The translations under genes were made by a program, and so were the position numbers. From NCBI GenBank assembly GCA_029268515.1, contig JAQWNP010000003.1, positions 51,761 through 115,760 on the forward strand: 64,000 nt of DNA, given 5' to 3'. The notes beneath the pieces are model-generated. The model made no database searches. It saw nothing but the letters and a program-made list of their open reading frames with translations, and was not told where the DNA came from. Position 1 is the first letter of the stretch. Each line of letters opens with the position of its first letter. Origin of the DNA: Phycisphaerales bacterium (GTDB lineage Bacteria > Planctomycetota > Phycisphaerae > Phycisphaerales > SM1A02). Below, piece after piece: positions 38,377-47,395 of this stretch.

Positions 38377-39609
38377 ATGCCCTACTACACCCAGCTCGGC
38401 GAGATTCCAGCAAAACGGCACATACAGTTTCGCCAGCCATCCGGCGAGCTCTATAGCGAAGAGGTGTTCGGCACCGAAGGCTTTGTTGGCCCAACTTCGA
38501 TCATGTATCACATCCATGCGCCCACTCAGGTAACTGGCTGGAAGCTGCTTTATTCCACTGCAACTGAGTTTGTGGAAACCGATGTCATGCGCATGCGTCA
38601 TATTCAGTCACAGGGAATGAAACCGGCTGGCGATCCGGTAACAGGCCGCATGGTCCTGCTTGGCAATGCTGATGTAGAAATGAGTATCTGCTTGCCTGCG
38701 GAAACAATGGATTATCACTATAAGAATGGCTCTGGAGATGAACTACTCTTTATCCACCATGGCTCAGGAACACTCTATACAAGCATGGGCACACTCAAGT
38801 TTGGGCCCAAGGACTATGTCGTCATTCCAAAGGGCGTGATCTACCGAATGACCTTTGATGCGAAAGCAAGTCCAGATGATCCAGACCCGCGATTCCTTTG
38901 TTTCGAGACCATGAATACATCGCACATCTTGCCGCCAGCGCGATACATGTCAAAGAAGACAAGCCAGTTCCTAGGGCATGCACCCTACTGCGAACGTGAT
39001 CTTCGAACTCCAACGTTGCCGTTGACCTATGACGAAGCGGGTGAATTTGAAGTGCGCATTAAGGCTCGAGACCGTGTCCACAGTTATATCTACGACTACC
39101 ATCCGCTCGACATTGTTGGATGGGATGGATGCTACTACCCATATTGCTTCAATATTGATGAGTTTTCTCCCATCGTTGGCAAACATCATATGCCGCCACC
39201 AACACATCAGACCTTTGAAGGTCACAACTTTGTAATCTGCTCGTTCTGCCCCCGTACACTTGACTTCCACCCACTGGCAATTCCAGTGCCCTACAACCAC
39301 AGCAATCTCGATTCCGATGAAGTGCTTTATTATGTAGAAGGAAACTACAAAGCTCGAAAAGGAATTTCTTCAGGCTCCTTCAGCCTCCATCCTCAAGGTA
39401 TTCCGCATGGCCCTCATCCCGGCACGGTTGAAAAAAGCCTTGGTGCGACATGGACTGATGAACTGGCCGTGATGTGCGACACATTCCGACCTCTTTTTCC
39501 AACCAAGGCAGCGCTCGGCTTAGACGACCCCAACTACCCGGCATCGTGGGCGGCATGGAAACCTGAAAACAAAGACCACGACAGTACAACCACGGACACT
39601 TGGTCCTAA
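38377..39609 (+). CDS. hmgA: Homogentisate 1,2-dioxygenase
   Basis: 410 residues. Opens homogentisate to maleylacetoacetate with Fe(II). The cupin core ends with the metal-binding segments: HHMPPPTHQTFEGHNF, the DEVLYYVEGNY strand and GSFSLHPQGIPHGPHPG with its His cluster. Shorter than the E. coli-type 430-residue enzymes but normal for this bacterial branch. It follows hpd after 19 bp. The next enzyme acting on the pathway product, fumarylacetoacetase, is encoded 1 kb away on the other strand; no isomerase is seen. Confidence 0.95.
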   Translation: MPYYTQLGEIPAKRHIQFRQPSGELYSEEVFGTEGFVGPTSIMYHIHAPTQVTGWKLLYSTATEFVETDVMRMRHIQSQGMKPAGDPVTGRMVLLGNADVEMSICLPAETMDYHYKNGSGDELLFIHHGSGTLYTSMGTLKFGPKDYVVIPKGVIYRMTFDAKASPDDPDPRFLCFETMNTSHILPPARYMSKKTSQFLGHAPYCERDLRTPTLPLTYDEAGEFEVRIKARDRVHSYIYDYHPLDIVGWDGCYYPYCFNIDEFSPIVGKHHMPPPTHQTFEGHNFVICSFCPRTLDFHPLAIPVPYNHSNLDSDEVLYYVEGNYKARKGISSGSFSLHPQGIPHGPHPGTVEKSLGATWTDELAVMCDTFRPLFPTKAALGLDDPNYPASWAAWKPENKDHDSTTTDTWS

Positions 39610-39652
39610 CAGGGTCAGGCGTTAGATATAAATTTCGTCGCCAAGGCAAAAT

Positions 39653-40492
39653 ATGCCAAGTATTATTATTCCAGCATATAACGAAGAATTTTCCATCAAG
39701 CGCACGCTGCTTGGTGTTCTTGCTGATGCTGCAGATGATCTTGAGATCGTAGTTGTTGCGAATGCCTGCACGGATCGCACCGAAGAGATTGCCCGTTCAT
39801 TAAGCCCACGCATCAAAGTGATCTCCACAGATGTACCAGGAAAATGCAATGCGATAAATCTGGGAGAGGAACATGTTACTACGTTTCCGCGCATTTACTT
39901 AGATGCTGACATACATCTTGCCCCTGGCGCCGTTACAGAACTCCTCACACTCTGCGGCCGCCCCCACCCCATCGTGTCGCCCCTGCCTGTCTATAACATG
40001 CGAAATACATCACTTCCTATGCGACTGTTCATGCGAGCAGAGTCTTTTAACCATTACTTTGGACACGGCGCCCCCAATGGCAGCGGATGTTTTGCACTCA
40101 CAGAAGAAGGCCGCCACCGATGGGGACGCTTTCCAGACATTATGGCTGATGATGCTTTTGTACATGGCCACTTCAAACAATTTGAGGCCATTACTGTGCG
40201 CGAAGCAGTGGCGACTGTCATGCCACCGCGGGACATCAAGGCGATGATCAAGGTACAGGGACGTGTTCGCCGCGGCATCTATGAACTCTTCCAACACTAT
40301 CCAGAACTCACCGATAATCATGAATCACAGGTTGCCAGCTCGCTTGTGCGAATGCTCATTCGCCCCTGGGAATGGCCATCGCTTGCCATTTATGCCTTCG
40401 TCAAGATCCGTGAGAGGCAACTGGCCAAAGCTGCCATAAAAAGCGGGCAAAAGATCTGGATTCGAGACAATACCACGCGAGAGCAATTTTAA
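39653..40492 (+). CDS. Family 2 glycosyltransferase
   Basis: 279 residues. The GT-A fold starts with SIIIPAYNEEFSIKRTL, followed by VVANACTDRTEEIA, the metal-binding YLDADIHL (DxD type) and later NGSGCFALTEEGR and ADDAFVHGHF. No membrane helix is obvious apart from a weak one at the end. It transfers a sugar from an activated donor to an unknown acceptor, probably for a surface glycan. It comes 43 bp after hmgA on the same strand, but the link to tyrosine breakdown is probably accidental. Confidence 0.88.
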   Translation: MPSIIIPAYNEEFSIKRTLLGVLADAADDLEIVVVANACTDRTEEIARSLSPRIKVISTDVPGKCNAINLGEEHVTTFPRIYLDADIHLAPGAVTELLTLCGRPHPIVSPLPVYNMRNTSLPMRLFMRAESFNHYFGHGAPNGSGCFALTEEGRHRWGRFPDIMADDAFVHGHFKQFEAITVREAVATVMPPRDIKAMIKVQGRVRRGIYELFQHYPELTDNHESQVASSLVRMLIRPWEWPSLAIYAFVKIRERQLAKAAIKSGQKIWIRDNTTREQF

Positions 40493-40532
40493 GCCCGCAC
40501 GAAAGACCATCGCAAAACGCCGTGGCGTCTCG

Positions 40533-41825
40533 CTAGATCACTGGCGTGATAACGCCACGACATGAACCGAAGCCAACTCGCGCGGCACCCTCTGACTCAC
40601 ACCAAGCCTTCATAATGACTTCATCTCCATCCTGAAGTAACTTTCGTTGTGTGCCGTCTGGAAGATCAATCGGATCGGTCCCGCGCCAGGCTAATTCCAA
40701 CATGCTGCCCCAAGTGTCCTTGGTCGTGCCAGACACGGTGCCTGATCCCAACAAATCACCAGGCCGCATTGGACAACCACTACTCGTGTGATGAGTGAGC
40801 ATTTGAGCAAACGTCCAAGTCAGTTCCCCAAGCGAACCGCGGCTGAGCTCAAAGGCCTCTAGTCCTTGCTCACGCATTTGCTGAGATACCAAAGATACCT
40901 GACCAGTCACCTCAAGTGCGTCATCATTAACAGGCCTCAGGTATGGCAGCATCTCAGGATCACTTGGCAGGCGCGCTGGCCCAGAGCTCCGATAGGGCGC
41001 CAAGGCATCCATGGTGACAACCCAAGGGCTAATACTTGATGCGAAGTTCTTGCCGTTGAATGGCCCCAACGGCTGATACTCCCATTTCTGAATATCCCGT
41101 GCTGACCAGTCATTGAGAATGACCAAGCCAAAGAAATGATCCATCGCCTGATCCATTTCAACACGCGTGCCAATTGGATTACCCTCACCCACAAACGCGG
41201 CAAACTCAAGCTCGTAGTCAAGCAAGCGACACGGACCGAATGCTGGAGGCCCCTCTTCGGGTTTAAGTTGCCCTTGAGGTCGCTGAATTGATGTCCCAGA
41301 AATAACAACACTACTCGCTCTACCGTGGTAACCAACCGGAAGATGCAAGTAGTTGGGCAACAGAGCATCGCCATCAGGGCGGAACATCTTGCCCAGGTTT
41401 GTTGCGTGATGTCTCGATGCATAGAAATCTGTGTAATCACCGATATCGACCGGCATGATCATGGTAGCGCTGGCCATGGGCACAAGACACTCGGGATTTG
41501 GCTGCTCGGCTTTAGACAGAAATTTTGACAAGACTGATCGCACCTGGCTCCATACAGTCTGCCCTTGCGACATCAGACTATTGAGCGTGGTTGCAGAAAG
41601 AGCACAAGCAGCTTCACCGGAAAGATCCCCAAGCAAGCCAGTCTCAATAGCCTTGCTGACGTCAAGAATTTGATCGCCAATGGCAACACCAATTCGACCT
41701 TGGCGATCATCACCCAGAAAAACACCAAATGGCAAGTTCTGTATCGGAAAGTCGCTGTCTGTTCTATTGGCAGATTCAACCCAGCTTTGTAGGGATGGAT
41801 CGTGCGTATGGTCTATTCGTCCCAA
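40533..41825 (-). CDS. fahA: Fumarylacetoacetase
   Basis: 430 residues. Hydrolyses fumarylacetoacetate to fumarate and acetoacetate, the last step of tyrosine breakdown. An N-terminal SH3-like domain is followed by the FAH catalytic domain: DYTDFYASRHHATNLG, LPVGYHGRASSVVISG, LDYELEFAAFVGEGN (metal-binding acids) and VILNDWSARDIQKWEYQPLG. No ATG opens the frame; TTG 41825 with AGAAGG ten bases upstream is the likely start. It is the last gene of a long minus-strand run, 21 bp after the uncharacterised gene, and convergent to the hpd-hmgA set. Confidence 0.94.
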   Translation of the reverse strand: MGRIDHTHDPSLQSWVESANRTDSDFPIQNLPFGVFLGDDRQGRIGVAIGDQILDVSKAIETGLLGDLSGEAACALSATTLNSLMSQGQTVWSQVRSVLSKFLSKAEQPNPECLVPMASATMIMPVDIGDYTDFYASRHHATNLGKMFRPDGDALLPNYLHLPVGYHGRASSVVISGTSIQRPQGQLKPEEGPPAFGPCRLLDYELEFAAFVGEGNPIGTRVEMDQAMDHFFGLVILNDWSARDIQKWEYQPLGPFNGKNFASSISPWVVTMDALAPYRSSGPARLPSDPEMLPYLRPVNDDALEVTGQVSLVSQQMREQGLEAFELSRGSLGELTWTFAQMLTHHTSSGCPMRPGDLLGSGTVSGTTKDTWGSMLELAWRGTDPIDLPDGTQRKLLQDGDEVIMKAWCESEGAARVGFGSCRGVITPVI

Positions 41826-41846
41826 GAGTTTATGCCTTCTAAAATA

Positions 41847-42824
41847 TCAAATGATCAGCCCAAGATGACGGAGATCGTTCAGTGGTTCATCAAATGCACA
41901 TGAGCCATAGCTAATGGCCCCTTCTATTCGAGACTGGACGATCTCCTCAATTCCAATCTCATGATTACGCCAGCTTATACTTGTTTCCTCAAAGACAAAT
42001 GCTTCAGACGATCGTTCCTGAAGCACTTCCGCAAGCTCTTCATGATCTAATCGACATGCGCGAGCCAGTGCTGCACCAAGAAAAACATTGAGAAAACCAA
42101 ATTCGTCAGCCCCGACCTGTTCATTGCGACTACACAATGCATGATGCAACCCTGCAGTCGCTTTAAAAGGCACGTCTGCCCTAATGCATGCCAACAAGAA
42201 TTCCGATACCGCTTCTGGCGATGGATACGCTTCAGGAACAATGCCTCCTGTTCGCACTTTCGCTCCAGCCACTGAACCAGAAAGCGCTGCAACATGGCCC
42301 CGAATATCAGAATTCACTGGCAGCTCGAAAAATGGCATCAGTTCGTCGGGCATTAAATCGAGAGCGGTATCGATTGAAAGAGCATCAGATGCCTTTAGGT
42401 CAACAGCATCTACGAGGCAGTGGCCGTTGGCTGGATCGCTGTGCTTATGATTAAAAGCAGAAATCACATCCAGATCATTGGACAACTGAGCATCGCCCGA
42501 AGGACTCACCAGGGCATTGACACACCAGGGATCATCGCCCTGATCACGAGGCAACGGCGCCAATGATGCAAACGCCTCAAGCATTCCCACTGGAACCAAT
42601 ACTCGTCCAAGAACCCATGATTGTTCGCACTTTAGGTACGAGGCGTAATGATCGACCATGGCTTCAAGTGAAAGGTCCGCCGGTGGAAACAGTCCTGCAT
42701 AATCAATTAATCCATCTAAGAGTGCCGCTGCAACAGCACCTGAAGCGCCGGTCATTGCGGTATCTTGACCGATGCCATCTTTGGAATTTTCGTTGCCCAT
42801 GATTTCCACCATTTCATTTCGCAT
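41847..42824 (-). CDS. Conserved protein of unknown function upstream of fahA
   Basis: About 325 residues, soluble, no signal or membrane segment. Recognisable blocks are AALLDGLIDYAGLFPPA near the start, AKVRTGGIVPEAYPSPE and VPFKATAGLHHALCS, then FGFLNVFLGAALA. I recall a similar family in other bacteria, also without an assigned function, sometimes near tyrosine-breakdown genes; I cannot name a domain. The blocks AKVRTGG and FKATAGLHH look like an active or binding site. It overlaps the end of gltX by 11 bases if ATG 42824 is used; ATG 42812 and ATG 42800 (after GGTGG) are alternatives. Its position before fahA suggests a link to aromatic catabolism. Confidence 0.75.
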   Translation of the reverse strand: MRNEMVEIMGNENSKDGIGQDTAMTGASGAVAAALLDGLIDYAGLFPPADLSLEAMVDHYASYLKCEQSWVLGRVLVPVGMLEAFASLAPLPRDQGDDPWCVNALVSPSGDAQLSNDLDVISAFNHKHSDPANGHCLVDAVDLKASDALSIDTALDLMPDELMPFFELPVNSDIRGHVAALSGSVAGAKVRTGGIVPEAYPSPEAVSEFLLACIRADVPFKATAGLHHALCSRNEQVGADEFGFLNVFLGAALARACRLDHEELAEVLQERSSEAFVFEETSISWRNHEIGIEEIVQSRIEGAISYGSCAFDEPLNDLRHLGLII

Positions 42825-44499
42825 GTGAACCAGTTTGGTCCAGGCACTGTTCTATTCTAGCTATTGTCCCTGTTTGCCCTAACATCACCAGCGTGTCATA
42901 AATTGGTGGGCTGACCGTTGTGCCCGTGACAGCAACGCGCAGAGGCTGAGCAACTTTTCCAAGCTTGCCATCAGCGTGTTCTTGTGCATATGCCTCAACA
43001 ACACCCTCAAGTGTTGCAACATCCCATAGATCTAAATCAGCTAACTGACTCTTGAGCTGTCGCAAATGATCCGCACCTGTAGGCGGCCCTCCAGCCATTG
43101 CTCGCCTCACAGACTTGCTGTCCTGAATTTTGATCGACTCTGTTGGCAACACCAGAAACTGGCAGGCATCGACTGGGTCACGTAGCGTCTTTGATCGCTC
43201 TTGATTCGATGCCGCAACCTGCTTGAACTGCAAATCAGTAAGCTGTTCGATGAACAATGGCGCCTCTGCTTCGCAGTAGGTACGCAGGCGAGATTCAAAT
43301 TGACTGCTAGACATTGCCTGAATCGCGTCTAGATTGAAGGCCAGCAACTTGTCTCGATCGAATCTTGCGGGACTCTTGACAACCCGTTTGAGATCAAAAT
43401 TCTCAATAAGAAAGGCCATGTCGAATTGCTCAAGGTCACCACCAGGCGACCAACCAAGCAATGCCAAGTAGTTGAGTAACACCTCAGGAAGATACCCCGC
43501 CCGCCGAAAATCGTTGACGTTGATTTCCGGAAGTTGGACGCCCAGCTCTTGTGCAAGCCGCTCGGTCTCGTCTGGCTGTAACTGAGCATCCTTTCTCGCA
43601 AGCCAAGCTGACCAGCTAGCTGCCTCAATCACCGGGCCACTTGCCCCACTCGGCGACTCTTCCAAGCCAGCCTCCTTGACTGCTCGCCGCAGTGCCTTGT
43701 CCTGATCTCGCTTGGACATCTTTGAACCATCTGGATTCATGATCAAGGAGAGGTGAGCATAAATGGGACGATCAAATCCCAACGCATCTTGCAGCACCAC
43801 ATGCTTCGGCGTGTTGTTCAGATGCTCTTGTCCCCGAATCACATGTGTCACGCCCATCAAAGCATCATCAATCACAACTGCAAGGTGATAGGTCGGGAAG
43901 CCATCGGCCTTCCAGATAATAAAGTCATCAAGTTGCCTAGCCTCTGTCCTGACCTCACCAAGCACTTCGTCATGAACAGTAATAGCTTCATCAGGCACCT
44001 TAAAACGAACAACGTAAGGCGTACCAGCAGCCAGTAGATCACTGACCTGCTTTTCCGAGAGTTCTAGCGCCGCCCGGTCATAACGATATGGCTGCTTGGC
44101 AGCACGGGCTTCGGCTCGCTTTTCATTAAGTTGCTCTGCTGTCTCGAAGGCTCGATATGCCTGCCCCCTCTCAAGCAGACCATTCAAATGCTCTTCATAG
44201 ATACTCAGTCTTTTTGATTGAAAGTATGGCCCAGTATCTCCGCCGCCTGAGTCTCCAAACTTGGGCCCTTCGTCCCAAGATATACCGAGCCATTCCAAAT
44301 CCTCAAGAAAGGCCATGCTAGCAGCGTCAGAACTGCGGCGCTGATCGGTATCCTCGATTCTCAAAAGCATCTGACCATGATCGCTGCCATATCGCTTGGC
44401 AAAGGCTAAGCAAAACATAGCGGTTCGGGCGCCACCGACATGGAGGTGCCCAGATGGGCTCGGTGCAAAACGGGTTCGAATAAGCTCTTGTGGTGACAT
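42814..44499 (-). CDS. gltX: Glutamyl-tRNA synthetase
   Basis: 561 residues. Charges tRNA-Glu. Class I motifs: RFAPSPSGHLHVGGARTA (HIGH-type) and GSKMSKRDQ (KMSKS-type), with DDFIIWKADGFPTYHLAVV and HVIRGQEHLNNTPKH between them. After KMSKRDQ an insertion with EAASWSAWLARKDAQ makes it longer than the usual 470-490. It lies 39 bp after pssA and overlaps the next gene start. Discriminating and non-discriminating forms cannot be told apart by eye. Confidence 0.95.
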   Translation of the reverse strand: MSPQELIRTRFAPSPSGHLHVGGARTAMFCLAFAKRYGSDHGQMLLRIEDTDQRRSSDAASMAFLEDLEWLGISWDEGPKFGDSGGGDTGPYFQSKRLSIYEEHLNGLLERGQAYRAFETAEQLNEKRAEARAAKQPYRYDRAALELSEKQVSDLLAAGTPYVVRFKVPDEAITVHDEVLGEVRTEARQLDDFIIWKADGFPTYHLAVVIDDALMGVTHVIRGQEHLNNTPKHVVLQDALGFDRPIYAHLSLIMNPDGSKMSKRDQDKALRRAVKEAGLEESPSGASGPVIEAASWSAWLARKDAQLQPDETERLAQELGVQLPEINVNDFRRAGYLPEVLLNYLALLGWSPGGDLEQFDMAFLIENFDLKRVVKSPARFDRDKLLAFNLDAIQAMSSSQFESRLRTYCEAEAPLFIEQLTDLQFKQVAASNQERSKTLRDPVDACQFLVLPTESIKIQDSKSVRRAMAGGPPTGADHLRQLKSQLADLDLWDVATLEGVVEAYAQEHADGKLGKVAQPLRVAVTGTTVSPPIYDTLVMLGQTGTIARIEQCLDQTGSHAK

Positions 44500-44538
44500 A
44501 ATCAGGCAAAGCCTAACCAGCAGCGGGCTTGCCGTCGA

Positions 44539-45477
44539 TTAGCTCCCAGGTTGGCCCAATGATTCTGGCTTCTTTTTGCGATGCATCCATCGCCATAAAC
44601 TGCATGCGGGCCCAGAGAGGGCGTACACCACAAAGCTCACTGTCAAGGTCACCTCAAGCTCGACCACAATCAAAATCATGATGACCGCAAGCCGAATGAT
44701 ATAGCTGACGGTACTTTTGCCCTTCAAAAATCGATTGGCAAAATGTGGGTATGGAATAGCTGAGACCATTCCAATGGCGCATAGAAGCATCACTAAGGGA
44801 ATGACAAATGCCGAATACTGTGGGAACCAGGTTGGCGGTTCATTTGGACCCAATGGGCCCAGATAATACTGATGGAAAATAATCAGACTGACAACTGTCC
44901 CTGCCGCACCAGGAGAGGGCAGTCCCTCAAAGGTCATTGTCGATGTTTCAAGATCATCACTATGAGCCACGCTGAATTTAGCCAAACGCAGTGCCGCACA
45001 GCAAACATAAAGTGCTGCGATTGCCCAAACAACCTTAGCCACAATATTATCTGCATCAGGGCCTGCCACCATATCGCTCTCAGGGCCGATGTAATTACTT
45101 GTGAGCCGTAGCACGACAAAAGCAGGCGCCACACCAAAGGTAATGAGATCTGCCATCGCATCAAGCTGGTTGCCCATCTCACTCATTCCATTGGTCATCC
45201 GTGCGACCATTCCATCAATAGAATCGAGAAAGAGGCCAACCAAAACCAATACCGCAGCCCAGGTCAGGCTCGACCAACCAAATGGTCCACTATATTCAGT
45301 AGGCTTCGCCGCAAAATAAATTGCAGCAAAGCCTGCAATAACGTTTCCGAGAGTCAGGAGCGTGGGCGCGATAACTGGCGATGGAAGGCGTCGCCGTGAG
45401 CGCGGGGAATCCGGATCGTTCTCAAGAGAAGATTCCATAACACCAACCGGTCGATCATGTCCGTTGCCAAGTTCCAT
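44539..45477 (-). CDS. pssA: CDP-diacylglycerol-serine O-phosphatidyltransferase
   Basis: 312 residues with about eight membrane helices. The CDP-alcohol phosphotransferase signature is complete: D-G-x2-A-R-x8-G-x3-D-x3-D in DSIDGMVARM through AMADLI. It makes phosphatidylserine, the precursor of phosphatidylethanolamine, in the inner membrane; no psd decarboxylase is seen here. The N-terminal start (ITPTLLTLGNVIAGF-like pattern) fits PssA rather than PgsA. It sits between a lipoprotein gene (40 bp) and gltX (39 bp) on the same strand. Confidence 0.92.
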   Translation of the reverse strand: MELGNGHDRPVGVMESSLENDPDSPRSRRRLPSPVIAPTLLTLGNVIAGFAAIYFAAKPTEYSGPFGWSSLTWAAVLVLVGLFLDSIDGMVARMTNGMSEMGNQLDAMADLITFGVAPAFVVLRLTSNYIGPESDMVAGPDADNIVAKVVWAIAALYVCCAALRLAKFSVAHSDDLETSTMTFEGLPSPGAAGTVVSLIIFHQYYLGPLGPNEPPTWFPQYSAFVIPLVMLLCAIGMVSAIPYPHFANRFLKGKSTVSYIIRLAVIMILIVVELEVTLTVSFVVYALSGPACSLWRWMHRKKKPESLGQPGS

Positions 45478-45517
45478 CTACGCATCCTAGCCTTGACCGC
45501 CAATGTACGTCGGCATG

Positions 45518-46342
45518 CTAAAAGTTTGCCTGGTCCGCACCCCACGGAAGGATAATAAGCACGCCTCGGCCCGATTCCGGCATGTCCCGAGTGAAGAGCA
45601 ATTCTCCAAGCGTCCACTGCCGATCCCCGTGAACATCAAGCGGATCAACTGGCCCAGCTGGCACACTCGCTGGGGCTGAATCTGGGCAGGCACTCGAAAT
45701 GGCGTAAGCCTCATCCGCTCGCAGCAACAGCGTGATTGCAGCTGACCTAAACACTTGCCTTCGACGAGCAAGCCCCCTCTTTGATTCGGCTCCGAATCGC
45801 TCCCCTTGATAGACCGGCACCAGTTCCAAATAGAGCTGCTCACCGGCCTCAGTCAAGAGCGGCCATGCGCGACAGTCCAACGAGAGCACCCCTGCGGGCA
45901 ACGTTTGCATTTGCCCCGCGACTGCAACTGCCCGTGGAGCTGGCCCCATCGCCACAAAGAGCAGTGCTCGCCATTGATAAATAGCACCATGCCATGTGGT
46001 CAAATCAGCCGCGGCTGGTCCAAGACTACGCACGACCTCCTTAACAGAACCAGGTTTGTTGGAGAGCTGACGAATCTGCATTCCCATATCTCTTAGAGAT
46101 TCAACACCTGTCATTTCATCTGCAGCAATCGGAGCCAACGCATCAAGCGTACTGGCAACACTACCGCTACTGTCGCTCACCAATACCCACCGCACCGCAA
46201 ACTGGTTATGCCGCTGTCCACGCTGAACAGCAGTCGCACTGGCTAAATCAGCCGATTCCTGCGCCGATTCACACCCGATGATGAAACACAATGATGCGAT
46301 AATGATCAATTGCGAGAAGCAACCCAAGACGCGAACTCTCAT
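45518..46342 (-). CDS. Lipoprotein of unknown function
   Basis: 274 residues with a lipobox (IIGC, Cys near residue 24) after a hydrophobic signal, so it is probably exported and lipidated. The mature part has alpha/beta character (WRALLFVAMGPAPRAVAVAG, AITLLLRADEAYAISSAC) and ends in RGVLIILPWG. No family recognised. It starts inside the stop of the LOG-family gene (four-base ATGA overlap) and is followed 40 bp later by pssA, so it is in the middle of a long operon with membrane-lipid genes. Confidence 0.75.
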   Translation of the reverse strand: MRVRVLGCFSQLIIIASLCFIIGCESAQESADLASATAVQRGQRHNQFAVRWVLVSDSSGSVASTLDALAPIAADEMTGVESLRDMGMQIRQLSNKPGSVKEVVRSLGPAAADLTTWHGAIYQWRALLFVAMGPAPRAVAVAGQMQTLPAGVLSLDCRAWPLLTEAGEQLYLELVPVYQGERFGAESKRGLARRRQVFRSAAITLLLRADEAYAISSACPDSAPASVPAGPVDPLDVHGDRQWTLGELLFTRDMPESGRGVLIILPWGADQANF

Positions 46343-47388
46343 TTATTACCCAGCTCATTGATTCGATCAATCATCATGCGCAACCTTCCGATGTTTCGTC
46401 GCGTAAAACGAAAGACCAAACGAGGAAGATCTAGGCAAAGCGTTTCGCCAGGCAGCGCGTCAGTTTGCGTTATTTCGCCTTCTTCGACAATGTCAGAAAA
46501 CTCACTATTCAGCGATGCTACCGCCTGCTCACTCAAACTCTGATTGAGTCGCAACACAAAGTCACCCCGCACAAAACGGCTGGAATGATAGATCGAATAG
46601 AACGTCGTAATATGAGAAACAGCATCATCTAGGCTTGGGGCAAGATAAAAAAGATCCAAGTCTTCCGGACTAATCCAGCCATTTTGCACGAAGTTGACCT
46701 TGATCATCTCAAGCCAGTTTTTCCAGTAAACACCGTCTTCGCCTTCAACCAACACAATTGGAAGCATGTGCGACTTCCCAGTCTGGACCAGCGTGAGTGT
46801 CTCAAACAATTCATCCATGGTTCCAAACCCGCCGGGGAATGCGACGATCGCATCGGCATTGGTAAGGAACATCAACTTGCGTGTAAAGAAGTAACGAAAG
46901 TTAATGAGCTTGGAATCACCCTCAATAATCTCGTTTGCAGAAGTCTCAAATGGCAAGCGTATCGCAAGACCAAAAATACTCTGAGACGTGAGGCCATCGT
47001 GCCCTGCCTTCATGATCCCATCACCACCACCTGTGATCACCATCCAGCCTGCTTTGGCCATCCCCTGACTAAATACACTCGCTGCTACATAATCAGGATG
47101 ATCACTTGGCGTTCGCGCTGATCCAAAAATTGAAACCTTGCGAGTATCTTGATAGTCATTAAAAATGTGATAGGCATAGCGCATTTCTTTTAGCGCCGAG
47201 GACATCAGCTTAAGTTGACCACTGTGATGCGTCTCTTGCAACATTCTTAAGCTGGTCTTCATCATCTGCGTTACCAGATCTTTTTCGATACTGGTGCAAC
47301 CACTGCCCACACGGTCAATCAGTTCGCCAATACTGGCTTCAATCTTTGGGTTGTTAACACCGGGGACATCAATTGGATCACTTGCCAT
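46339..47388 (-). CDS. LOG-family nucleotide-binding protein (lysine-decarboxylase-like fold)
   Basis: 349 residues. The Rossmann-type core has VSIFGSARTPSDHPDY, WMVITGGGDGIMKAGHDG and the family motif PGGFGTMDELFETLTLVQTG. Many LOG proteins hydrolyse cytokinin-type nucleoside monophosphates; others are named lysine decarboxylase without evidence. It is longer than the usual 190-250 because of N- and C-terminal helical extensions, so the substrate may differ. AGGAGTAA at the end of the preceding AsmA-like gene serves as the ribosome binding site, with only seven bases between the genes. Confidence 0.9.
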   Translation of the reverse strand: MASDPIDVPGVNNPKIEASIGELIDRVGSGCTSIEKDLVTQMMKTSLRMLQETHHSGQLKLMSSALKEMRYAYHIFNDYQDTRKVSIFGSARTPSDHPDYVAASVFSQGMAKAGWMVITGGGDGIMKAGHDGLTSQSIFGLAIRLPFETSANEIIEGDSKLINFRYFFTRKLMFLTNADAIVAFPGGFGTMDELFETLTLVQTGKSHMLPIVLVEGEDGVYWKNWLEMIKVNFVQNGWISPEDLDLFYLAPSLDDAVSHITTFYSIYHSSRFVRGDFVLRLNQSLSEQAVASLNSEFSDIVEEGEITQTDALPGETLCLDLPRLVFRFTRRNIGRLRMMIDRINELGNK

Positions 47389-47395
47389 CGATTCA

